This document shows, piece by piece, positions 9,293-17,674 of a DNA stretch of 52,931 nt. The notes under the pieces were generated by a model. That model was given only the letters and a program-made list of their open reading frames with translations, did no database searches and was not told where the DNA came from. The number at the start of each line of letters is the position of its first letter. Position 1 is the stretch's first letter. This DNA is from an uncultured Actinomyces sp. (GTDB lineage Bacteria > Actinomycetota > Actinomycetes > Actinomycetales > Actinomycetaceae): NCBI GenBank assembly GCA_938014245.1, contig CALLSD010000029.1, positions 1-52,931 of the forward strand, written 5' to 3'. A program made the translations under genes and the position numbers.

Positions 9293-10483
9293 TTACTTGG
9301 CTTCGCAGGTCGGAAGGGAATCCCCACGATCCGCGGCAATCGCATCTACCGCCTCGTGAGCTTCATGAAGGGTCGACACGCGCACGACCCGCAATCCCTC
9401 CGGGACGTGCCCAATGACCTGATCGCAATTGCTTTCAGGGGCAAGGAACCAGCTGGCCCCGTCGCGTTTTGCCCCCTGCATTTTCTGTGCAATTCCACCG
9501 ATTGCACCAACTTTTCCGTCATAGGACATGGTTCCGGTTCCGGCAATCGACTTCCCGCCCGTCATGTCTCCTTCGCTGAGGCGGTCAATAATGCCCAGCG
9601 AGAACATCATTCCCGCGGAGGGGCCACCGATGTTCTCCAAGGAGAAATGAATATCAACGGGAAGATTTACCTGTGCGTCCAGGTAGATACCAAGCTTTGA
9701 GCCTTCTGTTTCTCCGGCAGAGGCAGCGGAAACGACCGTTTCTGTCCGTTGATCCTCGCCATTTTTCACCGTGACTTTGAGTGTCGAGCCGGGAGCGACC
9801 TTACGCATAATCGCAAAGGGATCAGCCGGGGTTTCGATTGCGTGAAGGACCCCATCGGGGGTTTCAATCGATTGAAGAATATCGCCCTCGCGCAGTTTCC
9901 CCTGTGCATCAGAGCCCTCAACGGTGCCCGTAATCTTCACCGTTGCGGGGACTTTCCAGCCAAGCTCCATCAAGGCTGCGACTTTCGCCGTCGACTGCGA
10001 TCCCGTCATCTGGGCTTTGTTGGCGTTATCAACTTGCTCGCGGGTCACGTTATTGGGGTAGACCTTCGAATAGGGAACCAGTTCCGAGGCCGGGGTCAGT
10101 TCCGCTTGAATCCACCCATAGACGTTGAGTCTGCGCCCGGGCCCTCCCATCTCAGAGACGGTCACCATCCGCAATTGACCGCTGTCAGCATTGGTCGAGG
10201 GATCTGGGTTTTTGATTTCTTCACCCGTCAGGGGGTTGGTGCCTGTGATGGAGAGAAGCTCCTCAGTACCATCTTTCGTCGCCGCGGCCCCCAAAATATT
10301 CACCGTCGGCCCGGGGAGGCGGGCGACATAGGGCAGCGGGACAACCGCCGCGGCAACACCAAGAATGCTGATGACGACAACCGTGACCGTTAGTCTACGT
10401 AGCCAGCGCAGGTTTCGAGCATTGGACTGCGTGTCTTCTTCGCTCACTTTGGGATCGTCATGGAGTTCATTCATACCTGTCAT
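9293..10483 (-). CDS. Membrane-anchored PDZ/Lon-like (S16) protease
   Basis: A YlbL-type protease. Its order is a short cytoplasmic N-terminus, one membrane anchor (about residues 30-50), a PDZ domain (about 170-240) and a Lon-type proteolytic domain (about 260-385) placed outside the cytoplasm. The Ser/Lys dyad is complete: Ser289 in GGPSAGMMFSLGI and Lys334 in AIGGIAQKMQGAK. There is no ATPase domain, as usual for this branch. Length (396) is typical. Homologues in Bacillus cleave membrane or exported substrates; the target here is unknown. It faces the DUF2342 gene head to head across 134 bp. Confidence 0.9.
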   Translation of the reverse strand: MTGMNELHDDPKVSEEDTQSNARNLRWLRRLTVTVVVISILGVAAAVVPLPYVARLPGPTVNILGAAATKDGTEELLSITGTNPLTGEEIKNPDPSTNADSGQLRMVTVSEMGGPGRRLNVYGWIQAELTPASELVPYSKVYPNNVTREQVDNANKAQMTGSQSTAKVAALMELGWKVPATVKITGTVEGSDAQGKLREGDILQSIETPDGVLHAIETPADPFAIMRKVAPGSTLKVTVKNGEDQRTETVVSAASAGETEGSKLGIYLDAQVNLPVDIHFSLENIGGPSAGMMFSLGIIDRLSEGDMTGGKSIAGTGTMSYDGKVGAIGGIAQKMQGAKRDGASWFLAPESNCDQVIGHVPEGLRVVRVSTLHEAHEAVDAIAADRGDSLPTCEAK

Positions 10484-10617
10484 TGTCCCTCAGTATGGAA
10501 GCATTCGTGAGGCGGAAGTATGTGCAGGTATGGGAAGACGATTGCGCTGTGAGCTAAGTTCGTTCAAAACGAGGCATTGAGCTAGAACGCGGCCCAGCTC
10601 ACAGCTAGGCTCAACAC

Positions 10618-12147
10618 ATGAGCGACAACGAATCGAACATGGAAGAGTTTCTCCGTAACCTGCTCGGCGAGCAGGCAGCCCGAGCGGCAATGGAATCCAT
10701 GCGCGCTCGCGGGATTGACCCGGAAAGTCTCAACAGCCAATTCCCCGATCCTGAGGTCATGCGGCAGGCATTGACTCAGTTCTCCATCATGATGAATGGT
10801 CCTTCGGTTGGACCGGTGGATTGGAAGAGCGCCCTTCAGCTCGCTCAGTCGAAGGCATGGGATTCACGAGAAACTGCGGTGACTGCCGCGCAGGCACAGC
10901 GTGCCCGTGAAGCGATGACTGTTGCAGATCTGTGGTTGGATGCCACCGTCGAGTTTTCTCCCGGCCCCGTCAACCGACAGGTTTGGACTCGCGCCGAGTG
11001 GATCGACGGAACCGCTGAGGTATGGAAGAAGATCTGCGAGCCGGTTGCGGCTAATGTCGCCAAAGCCTTCGAGGACGTGCTCAACGAGCAAGAACAGCAC
11101 CTGCCCGAACTTGATCCCTCAACGTCAGAAGACATGCCTGATATCGCCAGTTTGCTCAACTCAACGCGCAGCATTTTGCCGAAGATGTCTTCTTTCCTTT
11201 TCGCGAGCCAGATCGGTGTCGCCCTTGGCAAAATTGCGCAGAGCGCCATGGGATCCACCGATGTTGGTATTCCTTTGACCAATGGTTCGACAACTGCTCT
11301 GGTCGCGCGCAATGTTGAGGATTTCGCCGATGAACTGGACATCCCCTTCGAAGAGGTTCTTCAATTCATCGCCCTGCGTGAGTGCGCACACCGCCGCCTC
11401 TTCTCCGGAGTCCCGTGGCTTTCTGGGGATCTGACCCGCGCGGTTGAGCGCTATGCCCAGCACATTGCGATCGATTCACAGGCAGTCGCCGAGGCCGCAG
11501 CACATTTCGACCCAGAAAACGGTGAATTCACCGAAGACACTCTCAACGAGCAAATCTTCGCAGCTGCCCCCACTCCCGAGCAGATCGCTGCAATGGAGCG
11601 AGTAGAGAACCTCCTTGCCCTCATTGAAGGCTGGGTTGATGTCGTCACTGCTCAGGCGGCCCTCCCCTACTTGCCTCACCTTGAACAGCTTCGTGAACTC
11701 ATGCGTCGTCGGCGTGCACTGGGCGGTCCGGTTGAGAAGATTCTCGCTAGTCTCATCGGGTTGAAAATGCGTCCGCGACGCGCACGAGATGCCGCAAAGC
11801 TCTTCCAGTTGGTATTTGAAGACGGCGGAACCCATGCGCGTGAGGATTTGTGGGCGCACCCGGACCTGATCCCCAATAGCAATGAGCTTGATTCCCCGGA
11901 AACCTTCGTTGCTCTTCGCCATGCCGAAGCCGAGGCCAGCGCCGATATGGATCAGGCACTGGAGTCTCTCTTGGACGGTTCGATGGGGTGGGCTGAGGGC
12001 CTTGACCCCTCAATGGATCCCGAGGCCGATACCCTTCGTAAGGCGGGGTACCAGATTGGGCAGCCAGACGAGGCCGCTCGTCCAACAGATTCGGGGGAAG
12101 ATTCCTCAGAGGAACCGCCTGGCGGATCCGACAGCGATCTTTCCTGA
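10618..12147 (+). CDS. Zinc-dependent metalloprotease-like protein (DUF2342)
   Basis: A 509-residue member of the DUF2342/zincin-like family of actinobacteria, sometimes labelled coenzyme F420 biosynthesis-associated from early phylogenetic profiling. The putative metal site is the ExxH motif in LRECAHRRLFSGVPWL (around residue 255), followed by the long helical region with ALPYLPHLEQLRELMRRRR and KILASLIGLKMRPRRARDA. The C-terminus is an acidic, disordered tail (SGEDSSEEPPGGSDSD). The upstream gap with the divergent PDZ protease gene holds a 9-bp inverted repeat (CTGTGAGCT ... AGCTCACAG). Activity has not been shown for most members, so protease should be read as a family name. Confidence 0.85.
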   Translation: MSDNESNMEEFLRNLLGEQAARAAMESMRARGIDPESLNSQFPDPEVMRQALTQFSIMMNGPSVGPVDWKSALQLAQSKAWDSRETAVTAAQAQRAREAMTVADLWLDATVEFSPGPVNRQVWTRAEWIDGTAEVWKKICEPVAANVAKAFEDVLNEQEQHLPELDPSTSEDMPDIASLLNSTRSILPKMSSFLFASQIGVALGKIAQSAMGSTDVGIPLTNGSTTALVARNVEDFADELDIPFEEVLQFIALRECAHRRLFSGVPWLSGDLTRAVERYAQHIAIDSQAVAEAAAHFDPENGEFTEDTLNEQIFAAAPTPEQIAAMERVENLLALIEGWVDVVTAQAALPYLPHLEQLRELMRRRRALGGPVEKILASLIGLKMRPRRARDAAKLFQLVFEDGGTHAREDLWAHPDLIPNSNELDSPETFVALRHAEAEASADMDQALESLLDGSMGWAEGLDPSMDPEADTLRKAGYQIGQPDEAARPTDSGEDSSEEPPGGSDSDLS

Positions 12148-12182
12148 TACTGACAGGCAAGTATCGAGTTCGTCCACAGGGT

Positions 12183-12229
12183 GTGCGGGCCTTCGGCGTT
12201 TTCCACAGATTGCGCCGAAGTGCCCGCAC
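12183..12229 (+). terminator. Hairpin downstream of the DUF2342 gene
   Basis: Arms GTGCGGGCCTTCGGCG (12183-12198) and its complement at 12213-12229 pair over 16 bp with a single bulged base and a 14-nt loop. It lies 36 bp after the DUF2342 stop and 52 bp before the next start. No T-run follows, so it may attenuate rather than stop transcription into the E1-like gene. Confidence 0.6.
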
Positions 12230-12281
12230 GAAGTGTCCTTGCGTACACAATGGAATTTATCCATGACAGTGCGGAGGAACA

Positions 12282-13064
12282 ATGACGAACTCTCTCAGCC
12301 TTGAAATTAACGGGATTGACCCCGTCACGGTCGCCGCGGTCGACCTCATCGTTCAGACCCTGCCAAGCACCAGAATGCGCTTGGTCGATTCTCGGCGGCT
12401 CAGTGCAGAATTAGCGCGCTTATTCCCAGATGAGCACCCGTTTCCGCGCCGTTCTCAAGCAATGCGTGCTCATCTTGAGCAGCGTTACCCTGATCTGCGT
12501 TATTGCAATTCGTATTCGCCCGTCGATCTGGCAATCGTGTCTTCTCAAGGCGCTCATAACCTTGAGCAAAGCGATTCTTTCATGCTCGAAGATATTCCCC
12601 ACATCTTGAGCTGTCAGAGTGAGGGCTGGTGGGATATTGGCCCTCTTGTCATTCCAGGACTCACCTGCTGTGCTCGCTGCATCGATTCGTCCTCGGAAGA
12701 ACGTAGCCCTTCAAAAGGACGAGGCATTGCTCTGTGGCGCCTCGAGGCACCACTTCCGTGGCTCACACATATGGCGGCCTCGTGGCTTTCTTTGATGATC
12801 TACGATTTTGCGCGCTTTGGCTGTGAACACTCGACCTGCACGAATCGTTTTCTCCGAATCTCAGCTTCGGGTGATGTTTCGTGGCACGAACTCAGTATCA
12901 ACCCCGACTGTGGCTGTCACTGCGCGGCGTCGAAGCACGCATCCCGTGTGTCGGAACCCATCTGTGAAGTTCCCTCCCCCGCAGGCTTGCACTGCCTCGC
13001 TTCACTGCCGCGTACCGAGTTTGACCTCCTGAGCCACAATCTTCGCTATCCCCTGGCTTCTTAA
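12282..13064 (+). CDS. Orphan E1/ThiF-like (TOMM cyclodehydratase leader-binding-like) protein
   Basis: A 260-residue protein resembling the actinobacterial E1-like proteins annotated as TOMM leader-peptide-binding or cyclodehydratase-family, which commonly sit next to uvrD2. Shared pattern: a Rossmann-like strand VDLAIVSSQ, then PHILSCQSEGWWDIGPLVIPGLTCCARCID, corresponding to the VGPLVxPGxxxCxRCxD signature. Cys130-x2-Cys133 and the Cys210/212/214 cluster (CGCHC) could bind a structural zinc. No glycine-rich ATP loop is obvious, and no YcaO gene, peptide precursor or dehydrogenase is nearby. A role in peptide maturation is therefore unsupported. It is convergent with uvrD2 and overlaps its 3' end by 4 bp. 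Confidence 0.65.
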   Translation: MTNSLSLEINGIDPVTVAAVDLIVQTLPSTRMRLVDSRRLSAELARLFPDEHPFPRRSQAMRAHLEQRYPDLRYCNSYSPVDLAIVSSQGAHNLEQSDSFMLEDIPHILSCQSEGWWDIGPLVIPGLTCCARCIDSSSEERSPSKGRGIALWRLEAPLPWLTHMAASWLSLMIYDFARFGCEHSTCTNRFLRISASGDVSWHELSINPDCGCHCAASKHASRVSEPICEVPSPAGLHCLASLPRTEFDLLSHNLRYPLAS

Positions 13065-15142
13065 GCAGGATCGGTATCGACTGTGACCTCTTCGCCTCGA
13101 ATAATCGCCAGAATTTGGGGTCCGAAGTAGTCGATCTTGACTTCGCCGATTCCTTTGATGACGCGAAGCTGAACAAGTGTTTTTGGCTGAGCGATTGCAA
13201 CATCGCGCAGGGTTTTATCGGTGAGGACCGCAAACGCGGGGATCAAACGCGCCTCGGCCTCGGCTTTTCTCCATGCACGCAAGCGCTCAAAAAGCTCAAT
13301 GACTTCCGGGGAATTGTTTTCTTCAAAATCCGCACGGGCCGCTCGCGCTGCGCTCTTCTTGGAGCTTCCTCCTTCAGGCGCGCTTCCTCGGCCCACCCGG
13401 GTGCGGCTCTTGTCGTCCCGAGGCCACAGATCCTTCAAGAAACGCGAGGCCTTGCGTTTACCATTGCCGCCATGACGAGAACGCGAATACGAGACACAGA
13501 GGCGATCGCGAGCGCGCGTCATTCCCACATAGAGCAAGCGCTTTTCTTCTTCGATCGCGTCTTCTCCGTGAGCTAAGGAAATTGGGATCAGTCCCTCGCT
13601 TACTCCCGCGACAAAGACCTTGTCCCATTCCAGTCCTTTGGCGGCATGAAGCGTTGAAAGAGTCACTCCTTGTGTTGCAGGTGCCGCCTGTGAGACCTCT
13701 CTTTCGGCAAGATCCGCGACGAAAGCTACGAAAGACGCGTCCTTTCTCTGGCGCGCCATCTCAACGATTGCGTTGAGATTATCCCAGCGTTCTCGAAGGG
13801 CTCCTTGCCCGCTGGGCGCCTTCGCACTCCACCCGGCAATCCCTACTAGGTCTTCGACCAATTGGACAAGGTCGCTCTCATCCTTGCCTTCGTTGCGCAA
13901 CATGGTCGCCTGTTTCTTGAGCAGGTACATTGCGCGCCGCACTTCCTCGCGTTCGAAGAAGCGCATTCCGGAGTGGACAATGAAAGGAATCCCGGCCTCG
14001 GCAAGCTGTGCTTCAAAGGACTCAGACTGCCCATTGGTGCGGTACAAGATTGCGATCGAAGAATACGCAGCACCAGCCTCGTGCAGTTGACGAATCTCTT
14101 CCGCGATACCTCGTGCTTCTTCCGCGTCATCGTCAAAACTGCGATAGCTAACGGGAACGCCGTCTTCTCTCTGAGATACCAGCTTCACTGCTCCCTTGAG
14201 CACCGAAGAATGCTCTCCCTTCATCAAAGCATTGGCAGCACTGACAATCTGCGGGGTTGAGCGATAGTCGCGCACGAGTTCGACAACTCGCGCACCCTTG
14301 TGCGCCTCGGCAAAATCTTGGAGGTAGCGCGGAGAAGCACCGGCGAAAGAATAAATTGTTTGCGCAACATCTCCGACGACGCAAATATCGTGGCGCCCGC
14401 CCAACCACAAGTTGAGCAAGTGCTGTTGCAAGGCCGACACGTCCTGGTATTCATCGACGACGAAATAGCGATACTGGTCGCGGATCCTCTTGGCGATCGC
14501 CGGGTAATCTTGCATAATCCCCGCGGTAAGGACCAGAACGTCCTCAAAATCAAGGACGCCGCGCTCTTCCTTAGCGATCTGATAGGCATCCATCACAGAG
14601 AGCACGTCATCCACGCTCAAGTCCCCCGGCGTGGTGCGAGTATTCGTGCGAACGGCATCGGCATAAGCATCGGCGTCAAGCATGGAGACTTTCGCCCACT
14701 CAACTTCCGCCGCAAGATCGCGAACCAGCGCCTTATCCGCACGGATCCCCAAGCGCGCCGCTGCCGACGAAATCAACGAGGCCTTGTGCTCGATCAGCGG
14801 GGGCATCGACCCGCCAATGGCGCTGGGCCAAAAGAACTGCAATTGGCGCAGTGCCGCTGAGTGGAAAGTACGCGCTTGGACACCGGGAACACCTAAGGCT
14901 GCCAAACGTTCGCGCATTTCAACGGCCGCACGTTTAGTAAAGGTTACGGCCAAGACATTGGCCGGCTCATAAATCCCACGCGCGACGCCGTAGGCAATGC
15001 GATAGGTAATCGCACGAGTCTTTCCCGTCCCGGCTCCCGCGAGTACGGCCATGGGGCCGGCCGCATACTGAGCGACCATACGTTGGTCCGGGTCGAGAGC
15101 CTCCAGAAGTTTCTCGGCTGCGGAATGGTCGCGGGCGTTCAC
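13061..15142 (-). CDS. uvrD2: ATP-dependent DNA helicase UvrD2
   Basis: Superfamily 1A helicase for DNA repair and unwinding of 3'-tailed duplexes. Motifs in order: Q motif LDPDQRMVAQYA, Walker A AGAGTGKTRAITYRIA, Ia NVLAVTFTKRAA, Walker B VVDEYQDV, III VVGDVAQTIYSFAGA, IV YRSTPQIV, V TLHAAKGLEWDKVFV and VI LLYVGMTRARDRL. The C-terminal HRDC domain (about 615-690, ending KGIGEVKIDYFGPQILAII) and the lack of the UvrD1 C-terminus identify UvrD2. The chosen GTG overlaps the nudC stop by 4 bp; a GTG nine codons upstream (15169) is also possible. The product has 693 residues. Confidence 0.93.
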   Translation of the reverse strand: MNARDHSAAEKLLEALDPDQRMVAQYAAGPMAVLAGAGTGKTRAITYRIAYGVARGIYEPANVLAVTFTKRAAVEMRERLAALGVPGVQARTFHSAALRQLQFFWPSAIGGSMPPLIEHKASLISSAAARLGIRADKALVRDLAAEVEWAKVSMLDADAYADAVRTNTRTTPGDLSVDDVLSVMDAYQIAKEERGVLDFEDVLVLTAGIMQDYPAIAKRIRDQYRYFVVDEYQDVSALQQHLLNLWLGGRHDICVVGDVAQTIYSFAGASPRYLQDFAEAHKGARVVELVRDYRSTPQIVSAANALMKGEHSSVLKGAVKLVSQREDGVPVSYRSFDDDAEEARGIAEEIRQLHEAGAAYSSIAILYRTNGQSESFEAQLAEAGIPFIVHSGMRFFEREEVRRAMYLLKKQATMLRNEGKDESDLVQLVEDLVGIAGWSAKAPSGQGALRERWDNLNAIVEMARQRKDASFVAFVADLAEREVSQAAPATQGVTLSTLHAAKGLEWDKVFVAGVSEGLIPISLAHGEDAIEEEKRLLYVGMTRARDRLCVSYSRSRHGGNGKRKASRFLKDLWPRDDKSRTRVGRGSAPEGGSSKKSAARAARADFEENNSPEVIELFERLRAWRKAEAEARLIPAFAVLTDKTLRDVAIAQPKTLVQLRVIKGIGEVKIDYFGPQILAIIRGEEVTVDTDPA

Positions 15143-16152
15143 GAAACCCGTCCAAGGTGATGGAGCCACATGTCGATCATCTTTCGCGCGATCGCGGTGT
15201 GAGTGGGAATCTCGAGTTCTCCCGATTCGACAAGGGCCATCAGTTCATCGCGAGTGACCCAACGCATGGCATCGACTTCGTCCATATCGGGTTGAGGAGT
15301 TGGGGTACCGTTCACCGAGGCGGTGAAGCCCATCATAACCGAGCGTGGGAATGGCCAGGGCTGAGTTGCGAAATAGCGGACGTCTTCAACGTCGAGGTTT
15401 GCTTCTTCCTTGGCTTCGCGAACAACAGCGTGCTCGGGGGTTTCTCCTGCCTCCACGAATCCGGCGATCAGCGACATGAATGCGGGTGTCCACGATCGAT
15501 TGTGCCCAAGGAGAATCCGGTCTTCTTCATCGGTAATCAAGACGATAACCGCAGGATCTTGGCGCGGGTATTCTAAACGATCGCACTGCACGCAGCGTTG
15601 GATTTCTCCCCCATTTTCACTGCACATCTGCCCGCCGCAGCACGAGCAATACTGGTTATTTTCTTGCCAGCGCAGTAATGCCAGTGCCCGTCCAGCACTG
15701 GTGCGATCCGCACTTTCCAAGTACGCGGCCTCGTGACGCAAGGAAAGCCAGGAAAGTTCCTCCAACGGCACCTCCCACTTATTGCGCAGGGAGGCAAGGC
15801 TTTCTTCGGATACGATCGCGACAAAACGCACAACATCGCGCGAATCTACTCCGGCAAAGAACACGCGATCGCAGTCTTCAACTACTGCCCCCATATTCCA
15901 CGCTTCGTAAAGCCCTTTGTTCACAGGGAGCACCGCGAGCTTACCTTCAGTCGTCATCGCGAGGATGCGAAGCTCTTGTGCGTCTTTTTCGAGTTCTTTG
16001 AGGAGTTCACTATAGCCCCCGGGTGTGCTCAAGCGCTTCACCCACGCGCCAAGTTCACGCGGGAAAAACAGTTGTTCATCGGCAAAGGGAAGACCATTGA
16101 TCGTGTCGAAAAGGGGCATGCTGTAACCGTAGCCGTCCTTCGCTTCAACCAC
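15139..16152 (-). CDS. nudC: NAD+ diphosphatase NudC
   Basis: Nudix hydrolase that splits NAD(H) into NMN(H) and AMP and removes NAD caps from RNA. The zinc ribbon is complete (CSCCGGQMC followed by QRCVQCDRLEYPRQDPAVIVLI). The Nudix box follows as GFVEAGETPEHAVVREAKEEANLDV in two parts, with the NudC-specific SQPWPFP-type motif as ATQPWPFPRSVMMGF downstream. Length 337 is within range. Start choice is open: GTG at 16152 has no good Shine-Dalgarno, and the ATG at 16119 is an alternative. It is the first gene of a pair with uvrD2 and diverges from rph over a very short gap. Confidence 0.93.
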   Translation of the reverse strand: MVEAKDGYGYSMPLFDTINGLPFADEQLFFPRELGAWVKRLSTPGGYSELLKELEKDAQELRILAMTTEGKLAVLPVNKGLYEAWNMGAVVEDCDRVFFAGVDSRDVVRFVAIVSEESLASLRNKWEVPLEELSWLSLRHEAAYLESADRTSAGRALALLRWQENNQYCSCCGGQMCSENGGEIQRCVQCDRLEYPRQDPAVIVLITDEEDRILLGHNRSWTPAFMSLIAGFVEAGETPEHAVVREAKEEANLDVEDVRYFATQPWPFPRSVMMGFTASVNGTPTPQPDMDEVDAMRWVTRDELMALVESGELEIPTHTAIARKMIDMWLHHLGRVS

Positions 16153-16179
16153 AACGCAAATGAGCGTTAGGCTGGACTC

Positions 16180-16959
16180 ATGACTACTTCTCAGCTTCGC
16201 GCCGATGGGCGCACCCCCTCTCAGCTTCGCCCAATGTCTATCACTCGTTCCTGGGCAGGAACCGGCGAAGGATCTGCACTGATTGAATGTGGGAACACGC
16301 GCGTTTTGTGCGTTGCCTCGCTGACTGAGGGCGTGCCGCGATGGAAGCGCGACAGTGGAGAAGGCTGGGTGACCGCGGAGTATTCAATGCTCCCGCGCGC
16401 TACTTCCGAGCGCTCCCAGCGTGAATCCGTCAAGGGCAAAATCGGCGGCCGCACCCACGAAATTTCGCGTCTCATCGGCCGTTCGCTTCGCGCGATCGTT
16501 GATATCAAGGCCCTCGGAGAGAACACTCTGGTCCTTGACTGTGATGTTTTGCGAGCTGATGGCGGAACCCGCACCGCTTCCATTTCGGGCGCCTATGTTG
16601 CGCTTTACGAGGCCATTTCTTGGGGTATTTCGAAGGGGATCGTTGCGGCTTCTTCTCCCGAGAAGGTCCTCTCCGATTCTGTAAGCGCAATTTCCGTTGG
16701 CATCATTGATGGCACCCCCATGCTCGATCTTCCCTACGTTGAAGATGTGCGCGCGCAGACGGATATGAACGTTGTCCAGACGGGTTCGGGTTCTTTCGTT
16801 GAGGTTCAAGGAACCGCTGAGCATGCGCTCTTCTCCCGTACCGAGCTCGGCGAGCTCCTTGACTTGGCAACCACCGGTAACGCCCAGATCCGCGACCTCC
16901 AGGCACGCGCGTTGGCAGCGCAGCCGAGAGTTACCGTTTCTTCCGAGGCCGCACTGTGA
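16180..16959 (+). CDS. rph: Ribonuclease PH
   Basis: Phosphorolytic 3'-5' exoribonuclease that trims the 3' ends of tRNA precursors, forming a hexameric ring. The 259 residues contain RADGRTPSQLRPMSITRSW, the substrate-binding GEGWVTAEYSMLPRATSER, the GRTHEISRLIGRSLRAIVD helix and the phosphate-binding CDVLRADGGTRTASISGAYVAL region, all intact. It is followed by rdgB with a 4-bp overlap, the order seen in Mycobacterium (rphA, then Rv1341). The short spacing to divergent nudC means the promoters must overlap. Confidence 0.96.
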   Translation: MTTSQLRADGRTPSQLRPMSITRSWAGTGEGSALIECGNTRVLCVASLTEGVPRWKRDSGEGWVTAEYSMLPRATSERSQRESVKGKIGGRTHEISRLIGRSLRAIVDIKALGENTLVLDCDVLRADGGTRTASISGAYVALYEAISWGISKGIVAASSPEKVLSDSVSAISVGIIDGTPMLDLPYVEDVRAQTDMNVVQTGSGSFVEVQGTAEHALFSRTELGELLDLATTGNAQIRDLQARALAAQPRVTVSSEAAL

Positions 16960-17591
16960 GCTCCGTACGCAGCGCAGATGCACCTCGCCTGGTTTTTGCG
17001 ACCGGAAATGCACACAAGGTTGCAGAACTCGAGGCGATCATCGCTCCCCTTCTCCCCAAGGGGGCTGGCCACATTGGCCGGATGAGCGATTTCGATGTTA
17101 CCGAGCCCATTGAAGATGGCGCTTCCTTCGAAGAAAACTCCCTGATCAAAGCACGCTCTTTGTGCGCAGCAACCGGAATCGCTGCGCTCGCCGATGATTC
17201 CGGCCTGTGCGTGGACATCATGGGCGGCGCGCCCGGGATCTTCTCTGCCCGATGGAGCGGAGCTCACGGGAACGACCGCGCGAACCTTGAGTTGCTTCTT
17301 GCTCAGCTCAGCGACGTCCCACTCCATTTACGAGGCGCTGCATTTGTTTCCGCAGCAGCATTAGTATTGCCCGATGGCACTGAGTTCGTTGAGCTCGGAC
17401 GCGTCGAAGGACACCTGACGACCGCTCCGCAAGGCGAGTGGGGATTTGGTTACGATCCAATTTTTATTCCCTCGGGTATGGATCGCACTGCAGCACAGCT
17501 CACTGCAGAGGAAAAGAATGCAATCAGCCACCGCGGGATTGCTTTTCGCGCGCTTGCGCCGCGAATTATTGAGGTTCTAGCAGGCAACTAA
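16956..17591 (+). CDS. rdgB: RdgB/HAM1 non-canonical purine NTP pyrophosphatase
   Basis: Hydrolyses dITP, XTP and similar deaminated nucleotides to monophosphates, keeping them out of DNA and RNA. Landmarks over 211 residues: LVFATGNAHKVAEL (substrate loop), ASFEENSLIKARSLC, ADDSGLCVD (metal-binding acidic residues), GIFSARWSG, WGFGYDPIFIP and the C-terminal ISHRGIAFRAL. The GTG start overlaps the rph stop (GTGA). It is the second and last gene of the operon and ends in a hairpin shared with the convergent phosphodiesterase gene. Confidence 0.95.
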   Translation: MSSVRSADAPRLVFATGNAHKVAELEAIIAPLLPKGAGHIGRMSDFDVTEPIEDGASFEENSLIKARSLCAATGIAALADDSGLCVDIMGGAPGIFSARWSGAHGNDRANLELLLAQLSDVPLHLRGAAFVSAAALVLPDGTEFVELGRVEGHLTTAPQGEWGFGYDPIFIPSGMDRTAAQLTAEEKNAISHRGIAFRALAPRIIEVLAGN

Positions 17592-17604
17592 GCAACGCAC
17601 AGGA

Positions 17605-17643
17605 AAACGCGTAGTCGGATGATGAGATTCCGGCTACGCGTTT
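17605..17643. terminator. Bidirectional terminator between rdgB and the MBL-fold gene
   Basis: Arms AAACGCGTAGTCGGA and TCCGGCTACGCGTTT pair over 15 bp with one G-U, around a 9-nt loop. On the plus strand the stem runs into CTTTTTC, a proper U-tract; on the minus strand it is followed by TCCTGTG. It is a good intrinsic terminator for rdgB and plausible for the opposite gene. Confidence 0.85.
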
Positions 17644-17674
17644 CTTTTTCCCGGAATCGGTGTACCTACGCGTT

